From positions 62,001 to 126,000 of the forward strand of contig NZ_BOOW01000038.1 in NCBI RefSeq assembly GCF_016863435.1: a stretch of 64,000 bases of DNA, read 5' to 3'. This stretch comes from Sinosporangium siamense (lineage in GTDB: Bacteria > Actinomycetota > Actinomycetes > Streptosporangiales > Streptosporangiaceae). The stretch's first letter is position 1, and each line of letters starts with the position of its first letter. This document shows, piece after piece, positions 7,675 to 15,913 of this stretch. The position numbers and the translations under genes were made by a program. Below the pieces are notes generated by a model. That model was not told the origin of the DNA and searched no databases. It saw only the letters and a program-made list of their open reading frames with translations.

Positions 7675-8162
7675 ACGTGCCGGCGCTCAAACTCATCCAC
7701 GCCCGCCGTCGCACACGGTCTCACGACATCCCGGATAAGGCGCAACGTGGACAGGAACTCCCGAAGCTGAGGCTCGGGCAGCAACCCGGTGAACCATGTC
7801 TCGATATCAGCGAGATGCTGGGGAACAACCTCGCGCAACCGATCCGCCCCCGCCTCGGTGAGATGTGCGAACGACGCCCGCCGATCAGTACGGCATGCCC
7901 GCCGCTCGACCAGGCCCTCACGCTCAAGGCGATCAACCACCCGGGTTACCCCGCTTGTGGACAGGTTGGTCTGCGCGGCCAGGTCGCTCATCCGCAGGCT
8001 CTGCTGCGGCGAACGCGCCAAACGGATCAAAGTCTCGAAATCAATCTTGGACAGTCCGGCCCGCGCCAGAACTGGCGCGGTCTTGGAGATCAGCCCCTCC
8101 CAGACCTCCGCCAGGAGGCCGATCGCAGTGAGGCGGGGGTCTTCGAACTCAGTCACGCCCAC
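7671..8162 (-). CDS. MarR-family transcriptional regulator
   Basis: 163 residues with a MarR winged helix (LRMSDLAAQTNLSTSGVTRVVDRL, about residues 56-80) and wing (RACRTDRRASFAHLT). Divergent from a yceI gene, with a dyad overlapping the -10 box of that gene's promoter. Repression of yceI and of itself is inferred from this arrangement, which is common in actinobacteria. No cysteine in the expected oxidant-sensing positions is evident. Confidence 0.9.
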   Translation of the reverse strand: MGVTEFEDPRLTAIGLLAEVWEGLISKTAPVLARAGLSKIDFETLIRLARSPQQSLRMSDLAAQTNLSTSGVTRVVDRLEREGLVERRACRTDRRASFAHLTEAGADRLREVVPQHLADIETWFTGLLPEPQLREFLSTLRLIRDVVRPCATAGVDEFERRHV

Positions 8163-8179
8163 AGTCTAGACCACACTAC

Positions 8180-8210
8180 TTGACGCGAGGAATATCTCTC
8201 CGATAGATAT
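8180..8210 (+). promoter_or_regulatory. yceI promoter with MarR-type dyad
   Basis: TTGACG (8180-8185) and TAGATA (8204-8209) are 18 bp apart. The dyad ATATCT (8192-8197) / AGATAT (8205-8210) overlaps the -10 box, so a bound MarR dimer would block polymerase. Confidence 0.65.
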
Positions 8211-8260
8211 CTGTTAGCACAAACGTCCGCACGACAAAGATCCCTGCGAGGAGCATTCCG

Positions 8261-8827
8261 ATGAGCACCCGTCCCTGGGAAGGCCTCACCATCCCTGCCG
8301 CCGGCACCTTCGACCTCGACGTCGCGCACACGCGCATCGGCTTCATGGCGAAGCACATGATGGTCAGCAAGGTCCGCGGGAACTTCGGCAAGTTCGCCGG
8401 CAGCGTGACCATCGGCGAGAACCCTCTCGACTCCAGCGCCGAGGTCACCATCGAGACCGACAGCATCCACACCGGCGTGGCCGACCGCGACACCCACCTG
8501 CGCAGCGACGACTTCCTCTCTGTGGAGAAGTTCCCGAAGATCACCTTCCGCAGCACGCGCGTCACCGACCACTCCGGCGACGAGTTCACCGTCGTCGGCG
8601 ACCTCACCGTCCGCGACGTCACCAAGGAAGTCGAGCTCAACGTCGAGTACGGCGGAGCCGGCACCAACCCGTGGGGCCAGGAGCTGTGGGGCTTCTCCAT
8701 CACCACCGAGTTCGACCGCGAGGAGTTCGGCCTCACCTGGAACCAGGCCCTTGAGGCCGGCGGCTTCCTGGTCGGCAAGAAGATCAAGGTCGAGATCGAG
8801 GGCGAAGCCGTCCGTCGCACCGCCTGA
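8261..8827 (+). CDS. YceI-family lipid-binding-fold protein
   Basis: 188 residues behind a GAGGAG ribosome binding site. It shows the full YceI pattern: FDLDVAHTRIGFMAKHMMVSKVRG near the N-terminus, a central segment around DFLSVEKFPKITFRS, and VRDVTKEVEL. The fold is a lipocalin-like beta barrel that binds isoprenoid or other amphipathic ligands. There is no signal peptide, so it is probably cytoplasmic, as in many actinobacterial homologs. Likely controlled by the divergent MarR protein. Confidence 0.9.
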   Translation: MSTRPWEGLTIPAAGTFDLDVAHTRIGFMAKHMMVSKVRGNFGKFAGSVTIGENPLDSSAEVTIETDSIHTGVADRDTHLRSDDFLSVEKFPKITFRSTRVTDHSGDEFTVVGDLTVRDVTKEVELNVEYGGAGTNPWGQELWGFSITTEFDREEFGLTWNQALEAGGFLVGKKIKVEIEGEAVRRTA

Positions 8828-8963
8828 CCTTGCCGCGACGCCTGAACGGTCGGCTCCACCCTTGGAGTCGGCCTGATGGTGGCTCTGCCGTACACAGGGG
8901 CACCTGCACCTTTGCCCCTGTCCCTGCGGCTCACTTTGCGGGATCCCGCGTCCCACATGCCGG

Positions 8964-9050
8964 TAATCCACAAGTTGATCACCGCTCCCAACTGGGATCT
9001 CGCTACGCCATCCACAGCTGTGGACACCGTTTTCCACAGACTGTGGATAA
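8964..9050. other. Cluster of five DnaA boxes
   Basis: Five 9-mers with the TCCACA core lie within 87 bp: TAATCCACA (8964-8972), CCATCCACA (9008-9016), GTGTCCACA (reverse, 9019-9027), TTTTCCACA (9030-9038) and TTATCCACA (reverse, 9042-9050). The last four form two head-to-head pairs. TTATCCACA is the canonical consensus. No dnaA or dnaN is nearby, so this is not oriC; a DnaA-titrating or regulatory cluster is more likely. The rest of 8828-9143 holds a small hairpin after yceI (about 8855-8872), one GGCTCTGCCGTAC motif and no gene. Confidence 0.7.
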
Positions 9051-9143
9051 CGATGCGCCTAGGTGACCACAACACGGCAGCCGACAATCGCTTTGCCGCT
9101 TCGCCGCTTCGCCGGTACCCTGTCCTGAGCCGCACGGTAACTG

Positions 9144-9233
9144 GGAGGCTTCGCCTAGTCTGGTCTATGGCGCCGCACTGCTAATGCGGTTTGGGTCTCA
9201 AGCCCATCCGGGGTTCAAATCCCCGAGCCTCCG
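9144..9233 (+). tRNA. tRNA-Ser (GCT)
   Basis: Acceptor GGAGGCT pairs with AGCCTCC, discriminator G, anticodon GCT in CTGCTAA, a long class II variable arm and T-loop TTCAAAT. CCA is not encoded. An intrinsic terminator follows 9 bp later. Confidence 0.97.
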
Positions 9234-9242
9234 CACGTCAGG

Positions 9243-9276
9243 GGCCCTCACCCGAGATTCGGGCGAGGGCCTTTTT
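9243..9276 (+). terminator. Intrinsic terminator after tRNA-Ser
   Basis: GGCCCTCACCCGA (9243-9255) pairs with TCGGGCGAGGGCC (9259-9271) with one mismatch and a 3-nt loop, followed by five T residues. Confidence 0.9.
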
Positions 9277-9305
9277 GATCTCTGAACCCTGTCAGGGTTG
9301 CAGTT

Positions 9306-9354
9306 GCCAGACCAATGCCAGACCATCCGGCAAACGCCAGACCATCCGGCAAAC
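9306..9354. repeat. 19-bp tandem repeats next to tRNA-Ser
   Basis: GCCAGACCATCCGGCAAAC occurs twice back to back (9317-9335, 9336-9354), preceded by a partial unit at 9306-9316. Short repeats of this kind beside a tRNA 3' end are typical of arm-type integrase sites. The interval 9277-9535 holds no gene. Confidence 0.8.
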
Positions 9355-9535
9355 GATCACGCTTTTGCCGATGACCGTCGCCCCAGAGAGCGGCGCCCGT
9401 GCGTGTGCTCGCCTCCTGCATCAAGGACCTTGATCCTCCGTCCCTGAACTGTTGCCTTCTCCAGGGTGGACGAGGCAGACGGGAAGATCGGGCAGCATGG
9501 CGTTTACGAGTTGTGCCTTCGACGAAAGGACTGCC

Positions 9536-10105
9536 GTGGACGAAGCCCATCACGCCCTGCGTGGTCACCTGGAGGACTTCTTTCAGGGACACCTGGTCGA
9601 TTGCCTGCCGGGAGTGCCTGGCCCCGTGGAGGAGCGTGTCCCCGGGTTTCGGGTCATCCGCATCGGGCCGGGGCCACGATTCCGCGGCTGGGTCTACGTG
9701 AGTTCAGGGTGCGCGAGCATTGTCGCAAGCCATGGCCATGGCGTGGAGTTCGTCCTCACTGCGCGGGCCGACGACTGGCAGCACCTTGAGTCGATGACCA
9801 TGAACGCCTACTACCATGCCGGCCCGCCTCACCAGCGTCTTGATCACGGTCATGTCGTCCCGATCGGACGACCGTGGTTCGCCGACTCGGCATGTGACCG
9901 GTATCTGATCAGTTTGCCCTACCCTTTCGGGCCTGAGTTCGAGGTCTGCACGTGGGACAGCGGCCATGCTCGTATCCTCTGGCTCCTGCCGATCACCCTG
10001 GCAGAACGAGATCTTCTCGTGAATGCCGGCTTGGAAACCCTCGAATCGCTCTTCGACGAGAAGGAGATCGACTTCACCGACCCTTACCGGCCGTCAGTCG
10101 TCTGA
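9536..10105 (+). CDS. Suppressor-of-fused (SUFU) domain protein
   Basis: 189 residues from GTG 9536 after AAAGGA; an upstream frame extension lacks initiation signals. The sequence fits bacterial SUFU-like proteins: an N-terminal block (PGPVEERVPGFRVIRIGP), a central EFVLTARADDWQHLESMTMNAYY and a C-terminal WLLPITLAERDLLVNAGLETLESLFDEKEIDFTDP. Bacterial SUFU proteins often occur in toxin-immunity contexts, but no toxin gene is adjacent. It lies between tRNA-Ser and a downstream copy of the tRNA anticodon region, so it may be cargo of a decayed integrated element. Confidence 0.75.
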   Translation: MDEAHHALRGHLEDFFQGHLVDCLPGVPGPVEERVPGFRVIRIGPGPRFRGWVYVSSGCASIVASHGHGVEFVLTARADDWQHLESMTMNAYYHAGPPHQRLDHGHVVPIGRPWFADSACDRYLISLPYPFGPEFEVCTWDSGHARILWLLPITLAERDLLVNAGLETLESLFDEKEIDFTDPYRPSVV

Positions 10106-10258
10106 ATGTGCCCTCATGCATAGGGGCAGCGGTCGGGAGCACTCGCGTTCACACAGGTGGTGAGCCAGTTCGGGTTGCAGTTCACCGCCGCACCATCCCG
10201 TTCCCGGCGGACCGGCCGAGTGTATTGGTCCAGGTGGAACCGATCGGGACGGCCGAGA

Positions 10259-10280
10259 GCCGAGCTGCTAATGCGGTTTG
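10259..10280. repeat. Partial copy of the tRNA-Ser(GCT) anticodon arm (att-like)
   Basis: CTGCTAATGCGGTTTG (10265-10280) is identical to 9178-9193 inside tRNA-Ser. With the GCCG four bases upstream, 20 of 22 positions agree. It could be the far attachment site of an element that inserted in the tRNA anticodon region. Confidence 0.5.
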
Positions 10281-10394
10281 CGGGGCGATCGCCAGTCCAG
10301 GACTTCGTTCCTCACCCCCGGCCTACCGAACATCCCGGGAGAGGCGTTCCCGGCGATTGACGGCTCTGTCAGCGGCTATGCCAACCTCTACGCC

Positions 10395-10958
10395 ATGCAC
10401 ATCAGATCCGGTACAAAAGACGACGCCGAGCACATCGCGGAGCTCCACACTCGTAGCTGGCTGACTGCTTATGCCGGGATCATGCCCGCCACATACCTGG
10501 ATGGGCCCCTGCTTGACGAGCGCAAGGCGATGTGGAGCACCCGGCTCGCCACTGTCACCGCGGAACAGGATGACGCGCGCTGCCTGCTTGTAGCCGTCGA
10601 TGGCAGCGCTCTCCTGGGGTTTGCCTATCTCACCGTAGGAACCGATGGGCGCATCTTGCTCGACAACCTGCACGTCCAGCCGGAGCGCAAGCAGTCCGGC
10701 ATCGGCCGTCAGCTCGTCTACCACGCTTTTGGCTGGGCCTCCGAGCAACACCCTGACAAGGCGGTCTATCTGGAGGTGTTGCGCGACAACGTCGCCGCGA
10801 TCACCTTCTACCGGCGCCTCGGCGGCCATCCCACCAAAGAGTTCGTGGAACGCTTCCCCGCAGGATTCGAACTACCCGTCGTCGAGTACATATGGGGTCC
10901 TGACAGCGTCCGATCCTTTGCCGACAAGCGTTCCACCACGGACCGGCTTGCCTTCTAG
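10395..10958 (+). CDS. GNAT-family N-acetyltransferase
   Basis: 187 residues from ATG 10395. The GNAT fold is recognisable from RSGTKDDAEHIAELHTRSW at the N-terminus to the acetyl-CoA loop RKQSGIGRQL and the C-terminal AITFYRRLGG. The substrate is unknown. There is no clear ribosome binding site, so the start is provisional; the frame stays open upstream but reads as non-coding. Stands alone between the att-like repeat and the convergent cupin gene. Confidence 0.8.
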   Translation: MHIRSGTKDDAEHIAELHTRSWLTAYAGIMPATYLDGPLLDERKAMWSTRLATVTAEQDDARCLLVAVDGSALLGFAYLTVGTDGRILLDNLHVQPERKQSGIGRQLVYHAFGWASEQHPDKAVYLEVLRDNVAAITFYRRLGGHPTKEFVERFPAGFELPVVEYIWGPDSVRSFADKRSTTDRLAF

Positions 10959-11222
10959 AAGCCTCCGGCGGGGGCGCTCCGGCTCCAGGATGATCACTAT
11001 GCGCGCGATGCGACCGCCCGCTGGAACGGTATAGATCATCGAGGTCACCCCACCTCGCCGGATCGCACGGATTATGGGCTTGGGGGGCAGTTCAACGTGC
11101 TCGATGGGGTTTGCCGGACGTCGACAGGTGGCGGTCGAGACGCGAGAGGCTGAAGCCGTGCCTGCGCCGGCTCCTCGCCCCTGAGAGACGCGTCCACACG
11201 CAGGGGTGAGGTGGTGTGAAGG

Positions 11223-11588
11223 TTAGGGCCTTGGGGCCTGGTAGCCCGGGATTGAGGGCCAGCGGACGGTGAGGACGGTGGATTCCTCCTCGGCGTGCCA
11301 GGAGTGGTCGACGCCTGGCCCCCAGACGATGTAGTCGCCGGGGTCGGACAGCACCACGTTGCGGCCCGGGAGTTCCATGCGGAAGCGGCCCCTGATCAAC
11401 ACCAGGAGGGCGGTGCGGGTTTCGCCGGTGACCCACTTGGCGCGTTCGTCGCCGCGGGGGTGGACTCCCCACTTGATCTCGACGTCTTGGCTGTGGCGGA
11501 TGTCGCCGAAGGGTTTGAAGTGCCCGAGTAGCCAGCCGTGGTCGGCGGCGGCGTCGGGGGCCGCCTTGCCGACGTATACGTTATCCAT
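11223..11588 (-). CDS. Cupin-domain protein
   Basis: 121 residues, single cupin barrel. Motif 1 is represented by EIKWGVHPRGDERAKWVTGE, motif 2 by PGDYIVWGPGVDHSWHAEE, with a His that could bind metal. Homologs in actinobacteria are sometimes mislabelled signal peptidase I, but no Ser/Lys dyad or membrane helix is present. ATG 11588 is chosen because homologs begin MDNV; GTG codons at 11591 and 11609 are alternatives. Function unknown. Confidence 0.75.
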   Translation of the reverse strand: MDNVYVGKAAPDAAADHGWLLGHFKPFGDIRHSQDVEIKWGVHPRGDERAKWVTGETRTALLVLIRGRFRMELPGRNVVLSDPGDYIVWGPGVDHSWHAEEESTVLTVRWPSIPGYQAPRP

Positions 11589-11753
11589 CACGAGGCGTGA
11601 CGTTAACACGGTCTCATCACGGCGGATTCCACGTGGCCGGGCAATCGAGCGTAATGCTGGATTCTCACACCTGGCGTTCGGGTCAGCCCTCCGTCACATC
11701 CGGACACAGCAGGAATGCTTCACGGGGTCGGCGTCTCGGTGCACGCTGCTCGC

Positions 11754-11906
11754 GTGAGTCTGGCGCTGATGCTTCAAGTAGTCATCTGGTTGATCATTCT
11801 GGGGCTGGTGGTGTGTTTCGCCTTGGCTGTGCGGGACTCCTTCAAGTCTCTTAACGGCGGGACAAACCGTGGGTCCAGGCGCATGCCCATCGCGGTATTC
11901 TTTTGA
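11754..11906 (+). CDS. Possible small membrane protein
   Basis: About 50 residues from GTG 11754 (or ATG 11769) with one strong hydrophobic helix (LQVVIWLIILGLVVCFALAV) followed by a polar tail. There is no clear ribosome binding site and no recognised family, so coding is uncertain. It precedes the gamma-glutamylcyclotransferase-like gene. Confidence 0.3.
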   Translation: MSLALMLQVVIWLIILGLVVCFALAVRDSFKSLNGGTNRGSRRMPIAVFF

Positions 11907-12025
11907 TTGATGGTGCTTCTAGTATTGGTCACCACCGCATATCGGGAGGCGGCGCTCGGCGGATGACGCGGGTGTCGGCCTTCGCGGCGCGGGAAGAGTT
12001 TGTGATCGATGTTGGGAAGGGTCCC

Positions 12026-12457
12026 ATGCCGTCTGCGGCGGATAATTCATCTCCGGACCGCCTGGCGGAGGCGCCTGAGGCGCTGTTCGTTTACGGGAGT
12101 CTGCTGTTTCCCGAGGTGCTGCTCGCCCTGCTGGACCGGGTGCCTGTGGGTGTGCCGACGGTTGTCGACGGGTGGCGGGTGGCGGAGCTGGCCGGTCACA
12201 GCTATCCGGTGCTGGTGCCTGCGTCCTCTTCCGCACGCGGCAGGATCATCACGGGATTAGGCATGGACGAGTGGCGGGTTATCGATGCGTTTGAGGATGA
12301 GTTTTATGAGCTTCACCGGCTGACCACCACCGACGGCCGGGTCTGCTGGGCCTATGCCGCGACCGTGCCACCTGAAAACGTCACCGCCGGCGACTGGGAT
12401 ATGGAATACTTTTCCGACCACTATTTGGCGGACTTTGTCGCGGGTTCCAGGGCCTAG
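12026..12457 (+). CDS. Gamma-glutamylcyclotransferase (AIG2-like) family protein
   Basis: 143 residues from ATG 12026 behind GGGAAGG. The fold signature is FVYGSLLFPEVL at the N-terminus and IDAFEDEFYELHRL, which supplies the catalytic-type Glu, in the middle. Members form 5-oxoproline from gamma-glutamyl substrates or have related cyclotransferase activities; the substrate here is unknown. A small gene follows 17 bp downstream. Confidence 0.8.
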   Translation: MPSAADNSSPDRLAEAPEALFVYGSLLFPEVLLALLDRVPVGVPTVVDGWRVAELAGHSYPVLVPASSSARGRIITGLGMDEWRVIDAFEDEFYELHRLTTTDGRVCWAYAATVPPENVTAGDWDMEYFSDHYLADFVAGSRA

Positions 12458-12474
12458 CGGACGGGATATGTTCA

Positions 12475-12717
12475 GTGACGACCATGGAAGAGCATGACAT
12501 CACGCAGATCGTTGAGGATGCGCGGCTCGCTTATCGTCAGGCTCACACGGTTTTCACCGCCGTTTTGGCGGTCGATGTCCGGGGAAAGGCTTACACCGCT
12601 TGGGATGTGTCCAGGTTGATTGAGGGTGTTGAGCGTGAGGGGTGGCTGCTGAGCCACACTTCCTCTACGGTCGCCACCACGCACCTGTGGACGACATGTG
12701 TTTTCCGGCGGCGTTAG
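12475..12717 (+). CDS. Small hypothetical protein
   Basis: 80 residues from GTG 12475 (ATG 12484 is an alternative). The sequence is soluble and mixed alpha/beta (VEDARLAYRQAHTVFTAVLAVDVRGKAYTAWDVSRLIEGVEREGW), without cysteines or membrane segments. I do not recognise it. It follows the cyclotransferase-like gene closely, and its last 53 bp overlap the convergent membrane-protein gene. Confidence 0.5.
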   Translation: MTTMEEHDITQIVEDARLAYRQAHTVFTAVLAVDVRGKAYTAWDVSRLIEGVEREGWLLSHTSSTVATTHLWTTCVFRRR

Positions 12718-13150
12718 CTCCGCTTCTTTTGCGGATCCACAGCAGCGCGAGGCCGGCGAGCAGGGTGAGGGCGCCCGAAAGGAGGGCGAAACTCGTCATG
12801 GCAAGTTCACCGTCGGGGTCCCCCACACCCCTGGGAGGGCCTTCTTCGAGCCATCCGAGTACGGCTGCCGCCTGGGAGACGACCAGAGCGCCGAACAGCA
12901 TGGTGATCGTGCCCAGTGTGTAGCCGGGCACCGGTGGGGCGGGGCGTTTGCTCCACCGGCTGACCCGCCACGCACCGAAGGCGAGAACGAAGGGGAAGAC
13001 GAGAAACTGCACGGCCACGAGGACTGTCAGGCCGGCGAGGCGGAGATGGTCGATGCCGGGGCCTCGTATCATCCCCGGGACGAGGACGACACCTATCGCG
13101 CCGATGAGAAGAGCCGTCGTGCAATATCTGAGCCACTGGTGTGTCTTCAT
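12665..13150 (-). CDS. Four-helix membrane protein, function unknown
   Basis: 161 residues from ATG 13150 behind GGAGGCGAGG. Four hydrophobic segments are visible, at about residues 10-30, 40-65, 78-98 and 118-140, with a basic C-terminal tail. No family recognised. Directly upstream lies an 18-bp tandem repeat array that begins with a copy of the 3' end of the next gene upstream (13323-13850). Confidence 0.65.
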   Translation of the reverse strand: MKTHQWLRYCTTALLIGAIGVVLVPGMIRGPGIDHLRLAGLTVLVAVQFLVFPFVLAFGAWRVSRWSKRPAPPVPGYTLGTITMLFGALVVSQAAAVLGWLEEGPPRGVGDPDGELAMTSFALLSGALTLLAGLALLWIRKRSGANAAGKHMSSTGAWWRP

Positions 13151-13176
13151 CCTCGCCTCCGTTGCGCAAGCCGACG

Positions 13177-13262
13177 CGAACGGGCAGGGACCGGCGAACG
13201 GTAGAGGACCGGCGAACGGGCAGGGACCGGCGAACGGTAGAGGACCGGCGAACGGGCAGGGG
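13177..13262. repeat. 18-bp alternating tandem repeats
   Basis: CGAACGGGCAGGGACCGG and CGAACGGTAGAGGACCGG alternate, giving 4.8 units at exact 18-bp spacing (13177, 13195, 13213, 13231, 13249). The segment AAGCCGACGCGAACGGGC at 13169 nearly matches 13344-13361 inside the 3' end of the neighbouring gene, which suggests the array grew from that gene end. Confidence 0.9.
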
Positions 13263-13322
13263 CGGCCTGATAGGCAGCATGCCTGAAGCTCCGAGACGAC
13301 CTCATGAAGCCCCGAAATGACC

Positions 13323-13850
13323 TCATGCCCTCCTCCACCACATAAGCCGACGTGAACGGGCGGGAGCGGGCGCGGGAACCGGCAGGAGGGCGAGGGCTGC
13401 CGTGAGAGTGGCCTCGTAATCGGTCCTGTCGAAGACGAACGGGCCGAGGCCCGAGTAGTTGTCGTGGTCCACGGTGTCGTCGTAGTCGGTCTGCCAGCCG
13501 AAGTCCCGCCAGATCATCTGGTCGACGGTGGAGGCGAGGGTGATGGTGGTGGCGCCGCAGCCGAGGTCGCCGCACTCGGGGCAGGTGTAAAGCGGGATCC
13601 GGCCGTCTTCCAGTGGGGATTCGTGCTGCCGGAGCAGGCGCAGGATCTCTCTGTGGTTGTCTCCCAGCGGCGGCTTCAGCCAAAGCACCGAGACGGTGTC
13701 GGGCTCACGCCCCGCCTGTGCCGCCATCCGGTCCAAGAGGGATCGGCCGTCGATCGCGAAGTCCAGGAAATGCACCTCGGAACGGCGAGAATCTCTGCCT
13801 AACCTTTCGGCGGGCCGCACCCGTGGCACAAGATCCAGCGAGCTTCGCAT
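13323..13850 (-). CDS. Conserved hypothetical protein with CPECGDLGCG motif
   Basis: 175 residues from ATG 13850, 13 bp after the ABC transporter stop, so the two are probably cotranscribed. The middle holds CPECGDLGCG, a possible metal site, followed by TVDQMIWRDFGWQTDYDDTV. The C-terminal 20 residues are low complexity (Pro/Ala/Arg) and look like a recent extension. Homologs occur in actinobacteria without an assigned role. The frame extends upstream into the transporter gene, but that part is its shadow. Confidence 0.65.
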   Translation of the reverse strand: MRSSLDLVPRVRPAERLGRDSRRSEVHFLDFAIDGRSLLDRMAAQAGREPDTVSVLWLKPPLGDNHREILRLLRQHESPLEDGRIPLYTCPECGDLGCGATTITLASTVDQMIWRDFGWQTDYDDTVDHDNYSGLGPFVFDRTDYEATLTAALALLPVPAPAPARSRRLMWWRRA

Positions 13851-13863
13851 GGAAGCCAGTCTT

Positions 13864-15747
13864 TCATTCCTGGGTTCCCCCTTCCGTGGATTCGGTGTAG
13901 GCGGAGGCGCCGAGGTTGTACAGGTCGGCGTAGAGGCCGCCTGCGGCCATGAGGCCGGGGTGGGTGCCCTGTTCGACAACGCGGCCCCGGTCGAGGACGT
14001 AAATGCGGTCGGCCATGCGCACGCTGGCCATGCGGTGGGTAATGAAGATCACGGTGCGGCCTTGGGCCAGGAGTTTGATGTGTTCGAAGAGGGCGTGTTC
14101 GGCGCGGGCGTCGAGCGCGGCGGTGGGCTCGTCGCAGATGAGGAGCGGGGTGTCGCGGAAGAAGCCGCGGGCCAGGGCGAGGCGTTGCCATTGGCCGCCG
14201 GAGAGTTCGCGGCCGTCGCGGAAGCTGCGGTCGAGGTGGGTGTCGTAGCCGCCCGGCAGGCCGGCGATGAGTGTGTCGGCACCGGCGGATTTGGCCGCGG
14301 TGCCGAGCGTGGCGGGGGTGTGGGGAGCGCCGGCGTGAATGTTGTCGGCGACGGTGAGGGGCCAGCGCATGAACATCTGGGAGACGACGGTGACGTGGGA
14401 ACGGAGTTGGGTGAGGTCGGCTTCCGCCGTACCGACTCCGTCGTAGGCGACGGTGCCGCTGTCTGGAAGATAGAGGCCGGCGATGAGTTTGGCGAGGGTG
14501 GTCTTGCCGGAGCCGTTTTCGCCGACTAGGGCGATGACCTCACCCTTGTTGATTTCGAGGGTGACGTCTTTGAGGGCGGGGGTGCCGGCTTCCGGATAGG
14601 TGAAGGTGACGTCGTCGACGGTGATGCGGGTGCAGGTGGGGACGGGAGTAGTGCCGGTGGAGGTGAATTGCGGGGCCATGTGGTCGCGGACGGCGAGGTA
14701 GTCGGCGAAGTAGAGGCCTTCCTCGTAGCCTTCGTTGGCGGCCTCGAAAAGGCCGCCGATGGATTCGCCGGCGATGCGGACCGCGACAAGCGCGGTGCCT
14801 GCGACGGCCAAGGGCATGGTGCCGTTGGCCAGGAGAAGGCCGAGGGTCAGATAGACGAGGCCGGTGGCGGCGCCGGCGAGGGTTTGGCCGGACAGGGTGA
14901 CGAGGGTGGTGCGGTTGGCGAGCTTTGTCTGCGCCTCGACGAGGGTGCGGCCGACGGTCTGGAAGTGACCGAGCAGGAAGTCACGCATGTCGTATGAGCG
15001 CACTTCGGCGGCGGCGTCGCGTGAGGTCAGCAGTTCGCTGACGACGTCCTTGCGGCGCCAGATGCCCGCCATGTCGATGTAGACGTCGTATTCCTGGCGG
15101 GCGGCCCGCACAGCGGCCCAAGCCCTGGGAACCGCGGCGAGCAGAATAAGCGGCACCAAAACCGGGTGAAGGACGGCGAGTGTGCCGACGACCGCCACCA
15201 AACCAACCAGCGAACCCACCACTTTGATGGCGACTTCCACAATTTGGCTCGCCGCTCTGGCTCCCCGTTGCTGGGCGCGTTCTAGAGCATCGAAAAAGTC
15301 GGGGTTGTCAAAGGCGCTGAGTTCGACCCGGCCCGCGACCTCAAGGAGGCGGGACTCGGCAAGGAGGTCGACCGCGGGGGCGAGGCGGGCGCGTAGCCAG
15401 TCCCCGGCCTGCCGCAGGGCGCCGGCGGCGGCCAGGGCCGCCACGACGAGCACGAGGGACGGCAGGGCCTGCTGGAGGCGCTCGGCGGTCGGCCCCCCGG
15501 TGAGCAGGGAGTCCAGGGCGTCGTTGGTGGCCACGAGGCCGAAGGCGGTGATCGCGCCCGTGGCGAGCTTGAACGCGATCTCCAGCGCCGTGTGGCCCCG
15601 ACCGGCCTCCCACGACATCCTGAGGCCGTGGCCGATGAGCCACGGCAGGCGCCGCGCCATGGCCGGGAATCCGGTGGTGCGCACTCGCTCGTCGTGGGCT
15701 TCATAAGCGTCCCCGACATATTCGCGATCGGTTGTCTCGTTGTTCAT
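13864..15747 (-). CDS. ABC transporter, fused permease and ATPase (exporter type)
   Basis: 627 residues. A transmembrane domain of about six helices (about 60-340) precedes a nucleotide-binding domain with Walker A GENGSGKT (409-416), signature LSGGQ (about 515-519), Walker B LLICDEP (535-541) and H-loop FITHR. Fused architecture and domain order match type IV (ABCB-like) exporters acting as dimers. The substrate cannot be read from sequence. Starts 166 bp from a divergent NUDIX gene, with AAGGCG ahead of the ATG, and is followed by the small CPECG gene. Confidence 0.9.
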   Translation of the reverse strand: MNNETTDREYVGDAYEAHDERVRTTGFPAMARRLPWLIGHGLRMSWEAGRGHTALEIAFKLATGAITAFGLVATNDALDSLLTGGPTAERLQQALPSLVLVVAALAAAGALRQAGDWLRARLAPAVDLLAESRLLEVAGRVELSAFDNPDFFDALERAQQRGARAASQIVEVAIKVVGSLVGLVAVVGTLAVLHPVLVPLILLAAVPRAWAAVRAARQEYDVYIDMAGIWRRKDVVSELLTSRDAAAEVRSYDMRDFLLGHFQTVGRTLVEAQTKLANRTTLVTLSGQTLAGAATGLVYLTLGLLLANGTMPLAVAGTALVAVRIAGESIGGLFEAANEGYEEGLYFADYLAVRDHMAPQFTSTGTTPVPTCTRITVDDVTFTYPEAGTPALKDVTLEINKGEVIALVGENGSGKTTLAKLIAGLYLPDSGTVAYDGVGTAEADLTQLRSHVTVVSQMFMRWPLTVADNIHAGAPHTPATLGTAAKSAGADTLIAGLPGGYDTHLDRSFRDGRELSGGQWQRLALARGFFRDTPLLICDEPTAALDARAEHALFEHIKLLAQGRTVIFITHRMASVRMADRIYVLDRGRVVEQGTHPGLMAAGGLYADLYNLGASAYTESTEGGTQE

Positions 15748-15913
15748 CGCGCCTTACAACGCGCGATGCGCGAAAATGGTTCACCGATTTCTCGTACGGC
15801 ATAAGCGAAAAAATGAGTTGAGAAATAGCGCGGCATTCCGCTACGGCGGCGCCGCCGCCGCGGGTGCGCGGCGGCATTGGCCCTCGCCGCCCGTCGGCGT
15901 GCAAGATGAAGGC

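Noticed and set aside
8964-9050. Calling the DnaA-box cluster oriC
   Set aside because: There is no dnaA or dnaN next to it and no AT-rich unwinding region; five boxes are too few for an actinobacterial origin.
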